Source of the DNA: Paraglaciecola polaris LMG 21857
GTDB taxonomy: Bacteria; Pseudomonadota; Gammaproteobacteria; Enterobacterales; Alteromonadaceae
Assembly (NCBI RefSeq): GCF_000315055.1
Contig: NZ_BAER01000075.1
Coordinates: 1-55,765 of the forward strand
Direction of reading: 5' to 3'
Length of the DNA stretch: 55,765 nucleotides
Positions 9,839 through 17,387 of the stretch are shown here, piece by piece. The first letter of the stretch is position 1. Each line of letters begins with the position of its first letter. The position numbers and the translations under genes were made by a program. The notes under the pieces are model-generated. The model saw only the letters and a list, made by a program, of their open reading frames with translations. It had not been told where the DNA came from and did not search any database.

Positions 9839-11510
9839 TTCACCACCCACCGCCCAGCCGTCTAAAACGAAAGCACGCATTTCGTTAAGTTCGGTGTTTG
9901 TCGTCGCGTTTATCGGCGTCTTCATTATTTTTATCAGCGTAACCATGTTAGCCTATTCTCGCCTAGCCGATTTTCGCGACATTTTAGACGACATTGCCAA
10001 CAAATCACTGCCACATGTGGTTTTTTCAGAGCAAGTTAATAATCATATCACCACCCTTTCCGCTATCAGCGACGGATTAAGTTATGCCAATTCAGAGCCA
10101 GCATTGCGCATTGCTGAGGGCAACGTAAAGCAAAAAATTGATCAGATCCGCATCCTAGCCGAACACAAAGACGGCACCCAGTATTTAGACTTTCATTTAA
10201 ATGCGATCGAAAGTGAAATACTCGAATTGAAATCCCTCGCACTGCATCGAATAAAATTAGCGAAGCAATTAGCGAAACAAGAACAAGCCCTATATGCACT
10301 TAATGATGAAGTGGTTGAGCTTACAACTGTTGCGACGTTAGGCAGTCAAGATATTCAAATGCTTCAACGCTGGCGGGCCGCCATATTTGAAGCAGTGGCC
10401 TTGGCCACTAATGCCGCCAATTTGTCGCGCTTGCAAACCATTCGTCAGTCATCCTTCAAGGTGACGGAAATCACCGCAAAACTCTACACTGATGTGACAC
10501 AATTTCCGGTTACACAACACACAAAAATGCTCGCTATTGTGGATGATTTCAACCATATTGTGCTCAGTGAACAGGGGATCTTTCCACTGCAAATTAACTT
10601 GCTGCGCCTATCAGGTCGAGTCATTGGTCGGGGAAATTTTGTGCACAGCCTGATCGCCGACTATTCACGGCTACTTAACTTTAAATCCTATCAATTAAGT
10701 GACTCTCTGATCACCCAAACCAGGCGCACCTCCATACGCACAAATATACAAATTCAGAACGTCGGTTTGTATGTCATTGGCGCATTAATCTTATTGTTAC
10801 TAATCGTATTTTTTATCCAGAACCGTGTGGTACGCCGTCTCGTCAAACTCAATCGTGTGGTACAAGATCGCGCCAATGGGTTTCGTAACTCCACCCGCAT
10901 ATCGGGTAACGATGAGATATCCGATATTGTAGACACGATAGATTATTTTGCCGCAACCATCGAGCAGCAAAAGAAAGCCTTGCAGGAATTGTCGTTGCTT
11001 GACGGTTTAACAGGCATCCCTAATCGCCGTGCGTTAGACGAGCGACTTGAGCATGAATTAAAGCTGGCAGCACGAGAGAAATGGCCATTATCCATATTGA
11101 TGGTCGACGTAGATTTTTTCAAACCCTATAACGACAATTACGGCCACATTGCCGGCGACGAAACCTTAATTAAAATTGCGCAAATTTTAGAAAAAGTGGC
11201 CAAGCGCAGTGGTGACTTTGCGGCTCGCTACGGTGGCGAAGAGTTTGTTTTTGTATTGCCAAATACAGATAAAGTAGGCGCGATAAAAGTGGCCGATATC
11301 CTTTTAGATGCTGTAAGAACCGCTGCAATAGAGCATAAACACAACCCCAACACAGCTTACATCACTGTCAGTATTGGGGTGGCAACATGTGCGAAAAATA
11401 ATATCAAAGACGCCGACTATGTTCAGCGCCTAGCAGATCAGGCGCTCTACGCCGCCAAGCAAAATGGCCGAGACCAAGTTATCCACTATTCTGACGTGAT
11501 TACCCCATAG
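9825..11510 (+). CDS. Membrane-bound diguanylate cyclase (periplasmic sensor + HAMP + GGDEF)
   Basis: Makes cyclic di-GMP from two GTP. About 561 aa. TM1 lies near residues 22-44, followed by a mostly helical periplasmic sensor region to about 310, TM2 near 314-333, a HAMP-like linker, and a GGDEF domain ending near 555. The active-site loop is GGEEF (470-474). The inhibitory I-site RSGD (461-464) sits exactly five residues before it, so product inhibition should be intact. ATG 9825 has GGTGA at good spacing; ATG 9819 is also in frame. The start lies inside the preceding nucleotidase-like gene, implying coupling; the pseudoenzyme may deliver a signal to the periplasmic domain (inference). Confidence 0.92.
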   Translation: MNQNNSPPTAQPSKTKARISLSSVFVVAFIGVFIIFISVTMLAYSRLADFRDILDDIANKSLPHVVFSEQVNNHITTLSAISDGLSYANSEPALRIAEGNVKQKIDQIRILAEHKDGTQYLDFHLNAIESEILELKSLALHRIKLAKQLAKQEQALYALNDEVVELTTVATLGSQDIQMLQRWRAAIFEAVALATNAANLSRLQTIRQSSFKVTEITAKLYTDVTQFPVTQHTKMLAIVDDFNHIVLSEQGIFPLQINLLRLSGRVIGRGNFVHSLIADYSRLLNFKSYQLSDSLITQTRRTSIRTNIQIQNVGLYVIGALILLLLIVFFIQNRVVRRLVKLNRVVQDRANGFRNSTRISGNDEISDIVDTIDYFAATIEQQKKALQELSLLDGLTGIPNRRALDERLEHELKLAAREKWPLSILMVDVDFFKPYNDNYGHIAGDETLIKIAQILEKVAKRSGDFAARYGGEEFVFVLPNTDKVGAIKVADILLDAVRTAAIEHKHNPNTAYITVSIGVATCAKNNIKDADYVQRLADQALYAAKQNGRDQVIHYSDVITP

Positions 11511-11522
11511 GTTTCCCCTAGA

Positions 11523-11550
11523 CAAAAAAAACGCCACTTTTCAGTGGCGT
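11523..11550 (-). terminator. Intrinsic terminator for the DUF3016 gene
   Basis: ACGCCACT (11531-11538) and AGTGGCGT (11543-11550) form an 8-bp stem with a 4-nt loop. On the minus strand it is followed by eight T residues, a strong intrinsic terminator 27 nt after the 11577 stop. On the plus strand it could slow transcription leaving the cyclase gene, but has no T-run there. Confidence 0.85.
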
Positions 11551-11576
11551 CTATATTGAGCATTGATCATTAAGGG

Positions 11577-12101
11577 CTAATTTTTAGCGACATCTTGTGG
11601 AAACTGTTCGTTAAACCACATGCGCAACATGTTTTTTTCGTAGCGTAACGTTTCGGAAGAAAAGAACGGATTGTGACGGTCTTGGAACGACATATCCTTT
11701 AACTTCGGCTCACCTTGCTGCAATACAGCTCCCGCACTATCAAGTAACTCGTAATTAAAGGCAATGCGCGGAATATCAATGCTTTTAATCAGGCGCACAT
11801 CGCTAGCACTGTGACCAAAGCCAACAAATGAGGCCGGCCAAACCTGACCGGCTAAATCCAGATTGGTCACGGTAATTTTAAGCGTTTGCTCATTCGGTAA
11901 CGCTTCTGCTAATTCTGTCAAATATTCTTCTAGTTGCGTAAATGTTCGCTCTTTAAAACGTGTACGAGACTCGTTTGCTGAGCGCACATCCGTGTATTTA
12001 TCTGAATTTTGCCAAATAACCTCGACCTTCCCTTGACTATAAGCCTGTGCAGATAGCATTAACGCTATGCCGGATAACAAAACGACGGTTAATTTTTTCA
12101 T
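11577..12101 (-). CDS. DUF3016 family periplasmic protein
   Basis: Exported protein of unknown function. A cleavable signal peptide (MKKLTVVLLSGIALMLSAQAYS) is followed by about 150 residues with the DUF3016 pattern: KVEVIWQNSDKYTDVR near the N-terminus, the middle part LKITVTNLDLAGQVWP, and a C-terminal RYEKNMLRMWFNEQFP. ATG 12101 is chosen because the GAGGGTGAG stretch is well spaced and the signal peptide begins there; GTG 12110 is in frame. Single gene with its own terminator. Family members occur mainly in Alteromonadales and relatives. Confidence 0.8.
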   Translation of the reverse strand: MKKLTVVLLSGIALMLSAQAYSQGKVEVIWQNSDKYTDVRSANESRTRFKERTFTQLEEYLTELAEALPNEQTLKITVTNLDLAGQVWPASFVGFGHSASDVRLIKSIDIPRIAFNYELLDSAGAVLQQGEPKLKDMSFQDRHNPFFSSETLRYEKNMLRMWFNEQFPQDVAKN

Positions 12102-12204
12102 ATCTCTCACCCTCTCATTTTATGGTTATGCGTATGAAGCTTAATTCTTTATAACTAAGCTTACAGCAAAGCGCTGAATACTGCCTGAACCTAACCTGCT
12201 CGCA

Positions 12205-12233
12205 AGTATTTCCTAGCGTACCTAGGAAATACT
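12205..12233. repeat. 12-bp inverted repeat between two minus-strand genes
   Basis: AGTATTTCCTAG (12205-12216) is perfectly complementary to CTAGGAAATACT (12222-12233) with a 5-nt centre (CGTAC). It lies about 60 nt after the stop of the lipoprotein gene and upstream of the DUF3016 gene. There is no clear T-run on either side. It may be a terminator for the lipoprotein gene, an operator for the DUF3016 gene or a dispersed palindromic element; the sequence alone does not decide. Confidence 0.55.
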
Positions 12234-12291
12234 CAATTCTTCCTGCTTATATCTAATAGACCGGTTGGTTGGGAATAAATTCACAGCGGAA

Positions 12292-13659
12292 TTAATACAG
12301 CAATGATACTTTATATCCGCTGGGCGATGACAACGACTTTTCCACACTCACGATATAATTAACATCCTGATCGATATCGAACATATCACTGCGCTCTAAC
12401 AACAATTGGGAACTGTTGTCGTTATACACAATGACAATTTCATATTGTCCGCTGGGCACAGTTAATTTAGCCGAATGCTGAAAATTCAAATTCTGCAGGC
12501 GATATTTTGCGCTTTTGATCGTTTCGCTTTGACGTACGAAAAACACGTCTAGTGACTCGTAATCAGGTGTGAGGTTTACTACCTGCAACTCGTGCTCGAC
12601 ACTTTGTGGCAGGGTGCTTTCTTCAAATGTCAGTGATTGGAGTAATTGCTTTGCATCTTGATATATCACGATGGCATTGCTTCTCCCTTGGCTCAAACTC
12701 AATAAGCGATTACTAAACAACAATCCTTCGTTGCCCTCGACTTCACCTGAGAGTTGATAATCACCATAGGCAATACTGTTAAAATCACTTAATCCATTAC
12801 CATTAACTGTTACGTGCTGCTGATTATTTTGCCCACCATTAATATCAACGAGTACATTCTGGGCATCAAGACTGTTATAGATTCGATATTGCGCAGCTTG
12901 CTCCCGATCGGTGTAATTGCTCACCGATGAAGAATTGATCACTAAATCGATTTCGAGGTTATTTTTTATTGCTCCTGAGCTAGTACGGATCACCATGGTA
13001 TATTCAGTGGCATAATTGAAGGCGATATCTCGACTTGCGAAAATAGCACTGGTTTCCCCAGGTAACGTCAAAAATACCTGATATTCCCCCTGAGCAAATG
13101 AATCGCTGTCGTCGGTTTGCCACGAGGTCAACTCTTCAAGCCCGTCGGTTGTCACGGTAGACAACAAGTGCGCTTCAGCAAATGACTCACCACTGTCTGC
13201 CAAATATAAGTCGTAGTTTTGTCCACTGGTCAGCACTGACGCCGCAAAAAGACGAAAACGTTTATCCAACTCTTTGCGTGTTATGGGATAGGCACTAAAC
13301 TTCAGGGCATTTTTGGTTCCACTTGCTACCACCAATAATTTTTGCCCCGTATCTATATCGGCCGCAAGTTCCTCAATGACTTGACTGTTGCCATCATCAC
13401 CTTGTTGACTAAACCCCAATTTAACGTCGCTTTTATCCAGTGTAAACAAGCTCGTGGCATCACCGTACACAGCAGAACCCAAGTTGCTGCCTTGATCAGC
13501 ATTAACATAGATAGAGCCGCTATCAGCGGAGCCATTATAAAACTGCACATAGGGTTTATCGTATTTTTTGTTGTCTTGACTATCGCTTGAACCTCCACAG
13601 GCTATCACCTGTAGACCTAAAGTGGTGAGGAGTAAGCCGCGCAAAAAAGAACCCAACAT
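12292..13659 (-). CDS. DUF4397-like lipoprotein
   Basis: Putative lipoprotein of about 455 aa. The signal peptide ends in the lipobox VIAC followed by GGSSDSQ, so Cys is the likely lipidated residue and the mature protein starts with a disordered acidic linker. The body is all-beta and repetitive. Segments of the form VQFYNGSADSGSIYVNAD, YRIYNSLDAQNVLVDINGG and LQVVNLTPDYESLDVFFV recur about every 130-150 residues, as in DUF4397-type immunoglobulin-like modules. The family assignment is moderately sure and the role unknown. ATG 13659 has TAAGGA at ideal spacing; the longer TTG 13677 start would place that signal inside the gene. Confidence 0.7.
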   Translation of the reverse strand: MLGSFLRGLLLTTLGLQVIACGGSSDSQDNKKYDKPYVQFYNGSADSGSIYVNADQGSNLGSAVYGDATSLFTLDKSDVKLGFSQQGDDGNSQVIEELAADIDTGQKLLVVASGTKNALKFSAYPITRKELDKRFRLFAASVLTSGQNYDLYLADSGESFAEAHLLSTVTTDGLEELTSWQTDDSDSFAQGEYQVFLTLPGETSAIFASRDIAFNYATEYTMVIRTSSGAIKNNLEIDLVINSSSVSNYTDREQAAQYRIYNSLDAQNVLVDINGGQNNQQHVTVNGNGLSDFNSIAYGDYQLSGEVEGNEGLLFSNRLLSLSQGRSNAIVIYQDAKQLLQSLTFEESTLPQSVEHELQVVNLTPDYESLDVFFVRQSETIKSAKYRLQNLNFQHSAKLTVPSGQYEIVIVYNDNSSQLLLERSDMFDIDQDVNYIVSVEKSLSSPSGYKVSLLY

Positions 13660-13928
13660 AGTGTATTTCCTTATCAATGATAGTGACTGTGATCAGCAGC
13701 AGTGCTGACATAAAGTAGTGACGCATTATCCTAACGACAGCACGCTGAGTGTCTCGATCATAATTGCGAGGATTTGTGAATAATTGTAACCCTGAGATGA
13801 GCTTTGTTTACGGGTTTGATAGGATGCGCTGATGGAATTTATCGCTGTTTTTTTACAGAGGATTTTCTATCTATTATGGAGTCTTTTTAATTGAGTTTTG
13901 GCATAACGGTTTGCAGGTGGGTAAAATC

Positions 13929-14798
13929 ATGATGAGTGGCATAAAAATACGCAGTGCAGTGCTATTTATCGTTTATTACTTGGCTAATATGGCATCAGTA
14001 AACGCCGCTTGCGTGACGCCACAATGTATTGAAACCGGCAATTGGCGTATTGGTATTGCTGTAGGCGCTGGCGTCAAGAGTAATCCTCTGATTGGGGGAG
14101 ATGCCATTCCATTGATCGTACTACCTGATATCGCCTACTACGGTGATAATATCTATTTAGATAACGCGGAAGTCGGTTATCAGTGGCAACAACACGACAC
14201 CTATGCCCTGGACGCCTTTATCAGTATTAACAGCGAGAAAGCTTTTTTTACCTTCTGGCACCCCAGCAACGTGTTTTTATCATCACAAAGTGTACTGAGT
14301 GAAATTGGACCATCAAATGATGCTCCCTTTAATAGCCGTCAGATATCGATTGATCAGGTGTCGAGTCGAAGATGGGCGGTGGATGCAGGCATACGCTTGC
14401 ATAAGCGCAGCAACCACGCTGAGTGGCAGTTCACCTTAAAAACCGACGTAAGCAACGTACACAACGGCCAGCAATTCGATGTGGCTTATCGTTACCGTTG
14501 GCAGCTAGCAGATTGGCACTTTACGATCGCCCCAACTTTGAGCTGGAAAAGCAGCAAACTGATCGATTATTACTACGGCATAGACGAGCAAGATAACGTA
14601 TTTAATGCGCAATATTACCATGCTCAAGGCGGCTGGCAACCTAGCCTAGCGCTGAGTGCCAGTAAGGCTATTAATCCTCGCTGGCAATGGTTGATGCGCT
14701 CAAGTGTGACATTATTGCACTCAGGTATGACTGACAGCCCTTTAGTAGCAAAGAAAACGATTGGCACGGTATTTTTGGGTATTGGATATGTGTTTTAA
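13929..14798 (+). CDS. MipA/OmpV family outer-membrane protein
   Basis: Beta-barrel outer-membrane protein of the MipA/OmpV family. E. coli MipA is a scaffold between MltA and PBP1B; other members behave as porins or antibiotic- and osmolarity-responsive proteins. The signal peptide (VLFIVYYLANMASVNA) is followed by GNWRIGIAVGAGVKSNPLIGG, VLPDIAYYGDNIYLDN and alternating strands, ending GTVFLGIGYVF with the C-terminal Phe required by the BAM insertion machinery. ATG 13929 follows CAGGTGGG; TTG 13911 is in frame but unlikely. It begins a four-gene same-strand cluster with DUF3019 and an RstAB-type two-component system, suggesting the system senses conditions at the envelope and controls this porin-like protein. 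Confidence 0.85.
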   Translation: MMSGIKIRSAVLFIVYYLANMASVNAACVTPQCIETGNWRIGIAVGAGVKSNPLIGGDAIPLIVLPDIAYYGDNIYLDNAEVGYQWQQHDTYALDAFISINSEKAFFTFWHPSNVFLSSQSVLSEIGPSNDAPFNSRQISIDQVSSRRWAVDAGIRLHKRSNHAEWQFTLKTDVSNVHNGQQFDVAYRYRWQLADWHFTIAPTLSWKSSKLIDYYYGIDEQDNVFNAQYYHAQGGWQPSLALSASKAINPRWQWLMRSSVTLLHSGMTDSPLVAKKTIGTVFLGIGYVF

Positions 14799-14840
14799 TG
14801 CCATTCAATACTTGCAATAGACCGTTGGAGCACGCGTAAT

Positions 14841-15221
14841 TTGAGAGTGTTGTTAGCGTGTTTATGTATGCTATTTGTGAGCAAGAGTAACGCTGAGGAT
14901 ATTGACATTACTTGGCAAGTTCAGCCGGTAGTATGCGTAACCCAACGCCCGGACACCCCCTGCCAGTTTGCGGTCAGTCTGCAGGTCACCAATACGAGCC
15001 AAAGACAATATTGCGTATTTTTGTACCAACTGTCTGAGCAGCGTTTGTTTTGTTCGTCATCCCAAGTGCACCAACAAAGCCTAACCTTAACCATTGATAA
15101 CCAGGCGACTTTACTTCTAAAAGATACCTGGGGAACGACTGTGCTCAGCCAGCCACTGAGCGTAAAATCCACCCAAAGTCGCACCCGCTTTAGGGTACAC
15201 AGCCCATGGAGTCTCTTCTGA
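14841..15221 (+). CDS. DUF3019 family exported protein
   Basis: Small exported protein (about 126 aa) with signal peptide MRVLLACLCMLFVSKSNA and a single predicted beta-sandwich domain. Four cysteines (PVVCVTQ, PCQFAV, YCVFLY, LFCSS) probably form disulfides in the periplasm. It matches what I know of DUF3019, a family usually found next to MipA and a response regulator in Alteromonadales and Shewanella. The start is TTG at 14841 with GGAG about 11 nt upstream. Its stop overlaps the response-regulator start (TGATG), so the two are translationally coupled. Function unknown; a periplasmic accessory to the two-component system is an inference. Confidence 0.75.
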   Translation: MRVLLACLCMLFVSKSNAEDIDITWQVQPVVCVTQRPDTPCQFAVSLQVTNTSQRQYCVFLYQLSEQRLFCSSSQVHQQSLTLTIDNQATLLLKDTWGTTVLSQPLSVKSTQSRTRFRVHSPWSLF

Positions 15222-15919
15222 TGCCTGATATATTACTTGTTGAGGATGACACGCGCCTGAGCCAATTGGTCAGTGAATATCTAAAACAACATGACTTTAA
15301 CGTTAGATGTTTGAGCGATGGTAAAACACTGCTCACTAGCGTTAAGCAAAACCCACCTGATTTGATCGTATTGGATGTCATGTTGCCCGGTGACAACGGC
15401 TTCACCTTATGCAGAAAGTTGCGCCCTCATTACGACGGACCTTTGCTGTTTATGACGGCCAAAAATAGTGACTTTGATCATGTTCTGGGATTGGAAATAG
15501 GTGCCGACGATTACGTCATGAAACCCGTTGAACCACGTGTGCTACTCGCTCGCATTCAAGCCTTGCTAAGACGCAGTCAATCTCAACAAACAAGTACTGA
15601 AAATGTTAGCAGTCTGCACTTTGGTCAATTACAAATTGACTATCTGGCGCGCAAAGTTACCTTGCACGCCAAAGACGTGCCTTTAACCAGCCACGAATTC
15701 GACATGTTGTGGAAACTCGCGTCGAATGCATCTCAGCTAGTCGATCGAAACACCTTATACCGGGAATTGATTGGCCGGGAGTATGATGGTTTAGACCGCT
15801 CTGCAGATGTACGTATCTCCCGCTTACGTAAAAAGCTACTTGACGATCCACGTCATCCTTATCGGATAAAAACGATTTGGGGCAAGGGCTTTTACTTTGT
15901 TGCTGACGCTTGGGAATAA
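15221..15919 (+). CDS. OmpR/RstA-type response regulator
   Basis: DNA-binding response regulator. The receiver domain (about 1-115) has the acidic pair in LLVEDDTRL, phospho-acceptor Asp in LIVLDVMLPGD, Thr in FMTAKN and Lys in DYVMKPVEP. The C-terminal winged helix (about 135-232) has LTSHEFDMLWKLASN and the recognition region RSADVRISRLRKKL, ending TIWGKGFYFV. ATG 15221 overlaps the DUF3019 stop (TGATG) and is preceded by GGAG; the in-frame ATG 15206 would contain that signal. It pairs with the kinase beginning 10 nt downstream. The target is probably the mipA-like gene upstream (inference). Confidence 0.92.
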   Translation: MPDILLVEDDTRLSQLVSEYLKQHDFNVRCLSDGKTLLTSVKQNPPDLIVLDVMLPGDNGFTLCRKLRPHYDGPLLFMTAKNSDFDHVLGLEIGADDYVMKPVEPRVLLARIQALLRRSQSQQTSTENVSSLHFGQLQIDYLARKVTLHAKDVPLTSHEFDMLWKLASNASQLVDRNTLYRELIGREYDGLDRSADVRISRLRKKLLDDPRHPYRIKTIWGKGFYFVADAWE

Positions 15920-15928
15920 CCTCATATT

Positions 15929-17167
15929 ATGGCTAGATTATTTATCAGCTTATATGTTTTTATCGTGTTAGCACTTGTAGGCTTAAGTGCCGGATTAGAA
16001 CGCCTATTTAGCCCCGCCTCTCAAGGACCTGCCCAACATGTATCTACCATTATCACGTTATTTGATTCAGCCCACGCCGCCCATCTCGACATACGCACCT
16101 TAGCCGACAATACCGGCTTGCCCTACAAAGTCGTGCCATTGACGAGCATAGGTTGGAGTACGCAAAGTGCTGAACAACTGGCCCTCGGTAAAAGCGTATT
16201 GTTATATGATGAACATCTCGGCGAACAACTTTACATCCCGTTGGACAAGCAAACTATTCTTGAGCTAAATATATCAGCGCAAAAAGCAGACAATCAGTCC
16301 CTGCTGCTTTACAGCACAATATTTTTTGTTTTACTCGGCGCGTTAATAGCGTTGTGGTTATGGCCCCTATGGCGAGACCTAAATCAACTAAAGCGCAGTG
16401 TGAGTCATGTACAAGACGATGGCAGCATTGCTGACAACCATGTTTCTAACGCTTCCCTGATTGCCCCCATTGCCCAAGCGCTCAATACCATGAGTGTCAA
16501 AGTGAAAAGCCTTTTACAATCTCAGCGTGAGCTTTCAGGGGCGGTTGCCCATGAATTTAGAACCCCCCTAGCCCGATTGAAATTTGCGCTTGAAGCTAGG
16601 CCTACTCTCGACTCACCACAATGGCATGCCATGGCAATGGACGTTGAGGAACTCGAGAGATTGGTGCAAGAAATGCTCGATTACGCGGGCAGTGATGTAC
16701 TGCTGCCTGAGTTGAATTTAGCAGAAATTCCGCTGAAGGAATTGGTCGAACAAGTTGTTCGACACTTGCACACTCCTCATCTAGCTAAGCACAAGGTTTG
16801 TATTGTCGGCGATAATGTCACTCTGCTAGCGGACGATCACTTTGTACAGCGCGCACTGGAAAACCTGCTAATCAACGCCAGTCGTTATGCTCAGTACCAA
16901 ATTAGGTTAAATATCAGCCAAAGTGCCAACCATGTTTTGCTAAGTGTAGAAGACGACGGTCCAGGTATTCCCCACGCAGTACAAGAAAAAATATTCGATG
17001 CCTTTTATCGCCCTGATGAAGGACGCACGCGCGCCTCAGGCGGGGCGGGCTTAGGTTTAGCGATTGTAAGGCGTATTCAGCAATGGCATGAAGGCGACTG
17101 CTGGGCGCAAGACTCTGAACTAGGTGGAGTAAAGTTTATCCTGCGATATCCCCGCCATGGCCTTTAA
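15929..17167 (+). CDS. RstB-type sensor histidine kinase
   Basis: Inner-membrane histidine kinase of 412 aa, partner of the preceding regulator. TM1 is at residues 2-20, a short periplasmic domain of about 110 residues follows, TM2 is near 130-150, then a HAMP-like linker. The phospho-acceptor H box is VAHEFRTPLARLKF, the N box ALENLLINASRYA, the G1 box VEDDGPGIP and the G2 box GGAGLGLAIVRR. The small sensor domain resembles RstB-class kinases. The intergenic distance to the regulator (9 nt) implies one transcript. Confidence 0.9.
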   Translation: MARLFISLYVFIVLALVGLSAGLERLFSPASQGPAQHVSTIITLFDSAHAAHLDIRTLADNTGLPYKVVPLTSIGWSTQSAEQLALGKSVLLYDEHLGEQLYIPLDKQTILELNISAQKADNQSLLLYSTIFFVLLGALIALWLWPLWRDLNQLKRSVSHVQDDGSIADNHVSNASLIAPIAQALNTMSVKVKSLLQSQRELSGAVAHEFRTPLARLKFALEARPTLDSPQWHAMAMDVEELERLVQEMLDYAGSDVLLPELNLAEIPLKELVEQVVRHLHTPHLAKHKVCIVGDNVTLLADDHFVQRALENLLINASRYAQYQIRLNISQSANHVLLSVEDDGPGIPHAVQEKIFDAFYRPDEGRTRASGGAGLGLAIVRRIQQWHEGDCWAQDSELGGVKFILRYPRHGL

Positions 17168-17221
17168 ATACCTTAATCCTCATTGCAGCACTTACTCTGT
17201 GATGGCATTTTATTTATCGTC

Positions 17222-17235
17222 ATGATCTCTATCAA
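17222..17235 (+). promoter_or_regulatory. FNR/Anr-like box upstream of ccoG
   Basis: ATGAT-CTCT-ATCAA differs from the FNR consensus TTGAT-N4-ATCAA at one position. Its centre lies about 70 bp upstream of the start predicted from the extended -10 at 17284-17292, a spacing used by class I FNR-activated promoters. FNR control of ccoG and cytochrome cbb3 assembly genes is common, so the site fits its context. Binding is inferred. Confidence 0.65.
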
Positions 17236-17283
17236 TCTTTAATAAGATGTTCACAGCAAGTTGGCGTATTTATCCCAACAAAC

Positions 17284-17292
17284 TGCTATAAT
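17284..17292 (+). promoter_or_regulatory. Extended -10 promoter of ccoG
   Basis: TGCTATAAT is a perfect -10 hexamer with the TGn extension. The best -35-like sequence upstream (TTGGCG, 17261-17266) is 20 bp away and poor, consistent with a promoter helped by an activator at the FNR-like box. About 95 nt of leader precede the ccoG ATG. Confidence 0.6.
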
Positions 17293-17387
17293 ACGCCGCG
17301 TTTATATGCCATATATATCCATGACACCTTTAGATATGTGTTTAGAGGCGAGATAGATAGAAATTCCGGTTCAGTCAAGGAGCAGCA

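Noticed and set aside
13845-13858. LexA-like CTGT...ACAG sequence upstream of the MipA gene
   Set aside because: The spacer is 6 bp; LexA needs CTGT-N8-ACAG. The match is chance in a T-rich run.
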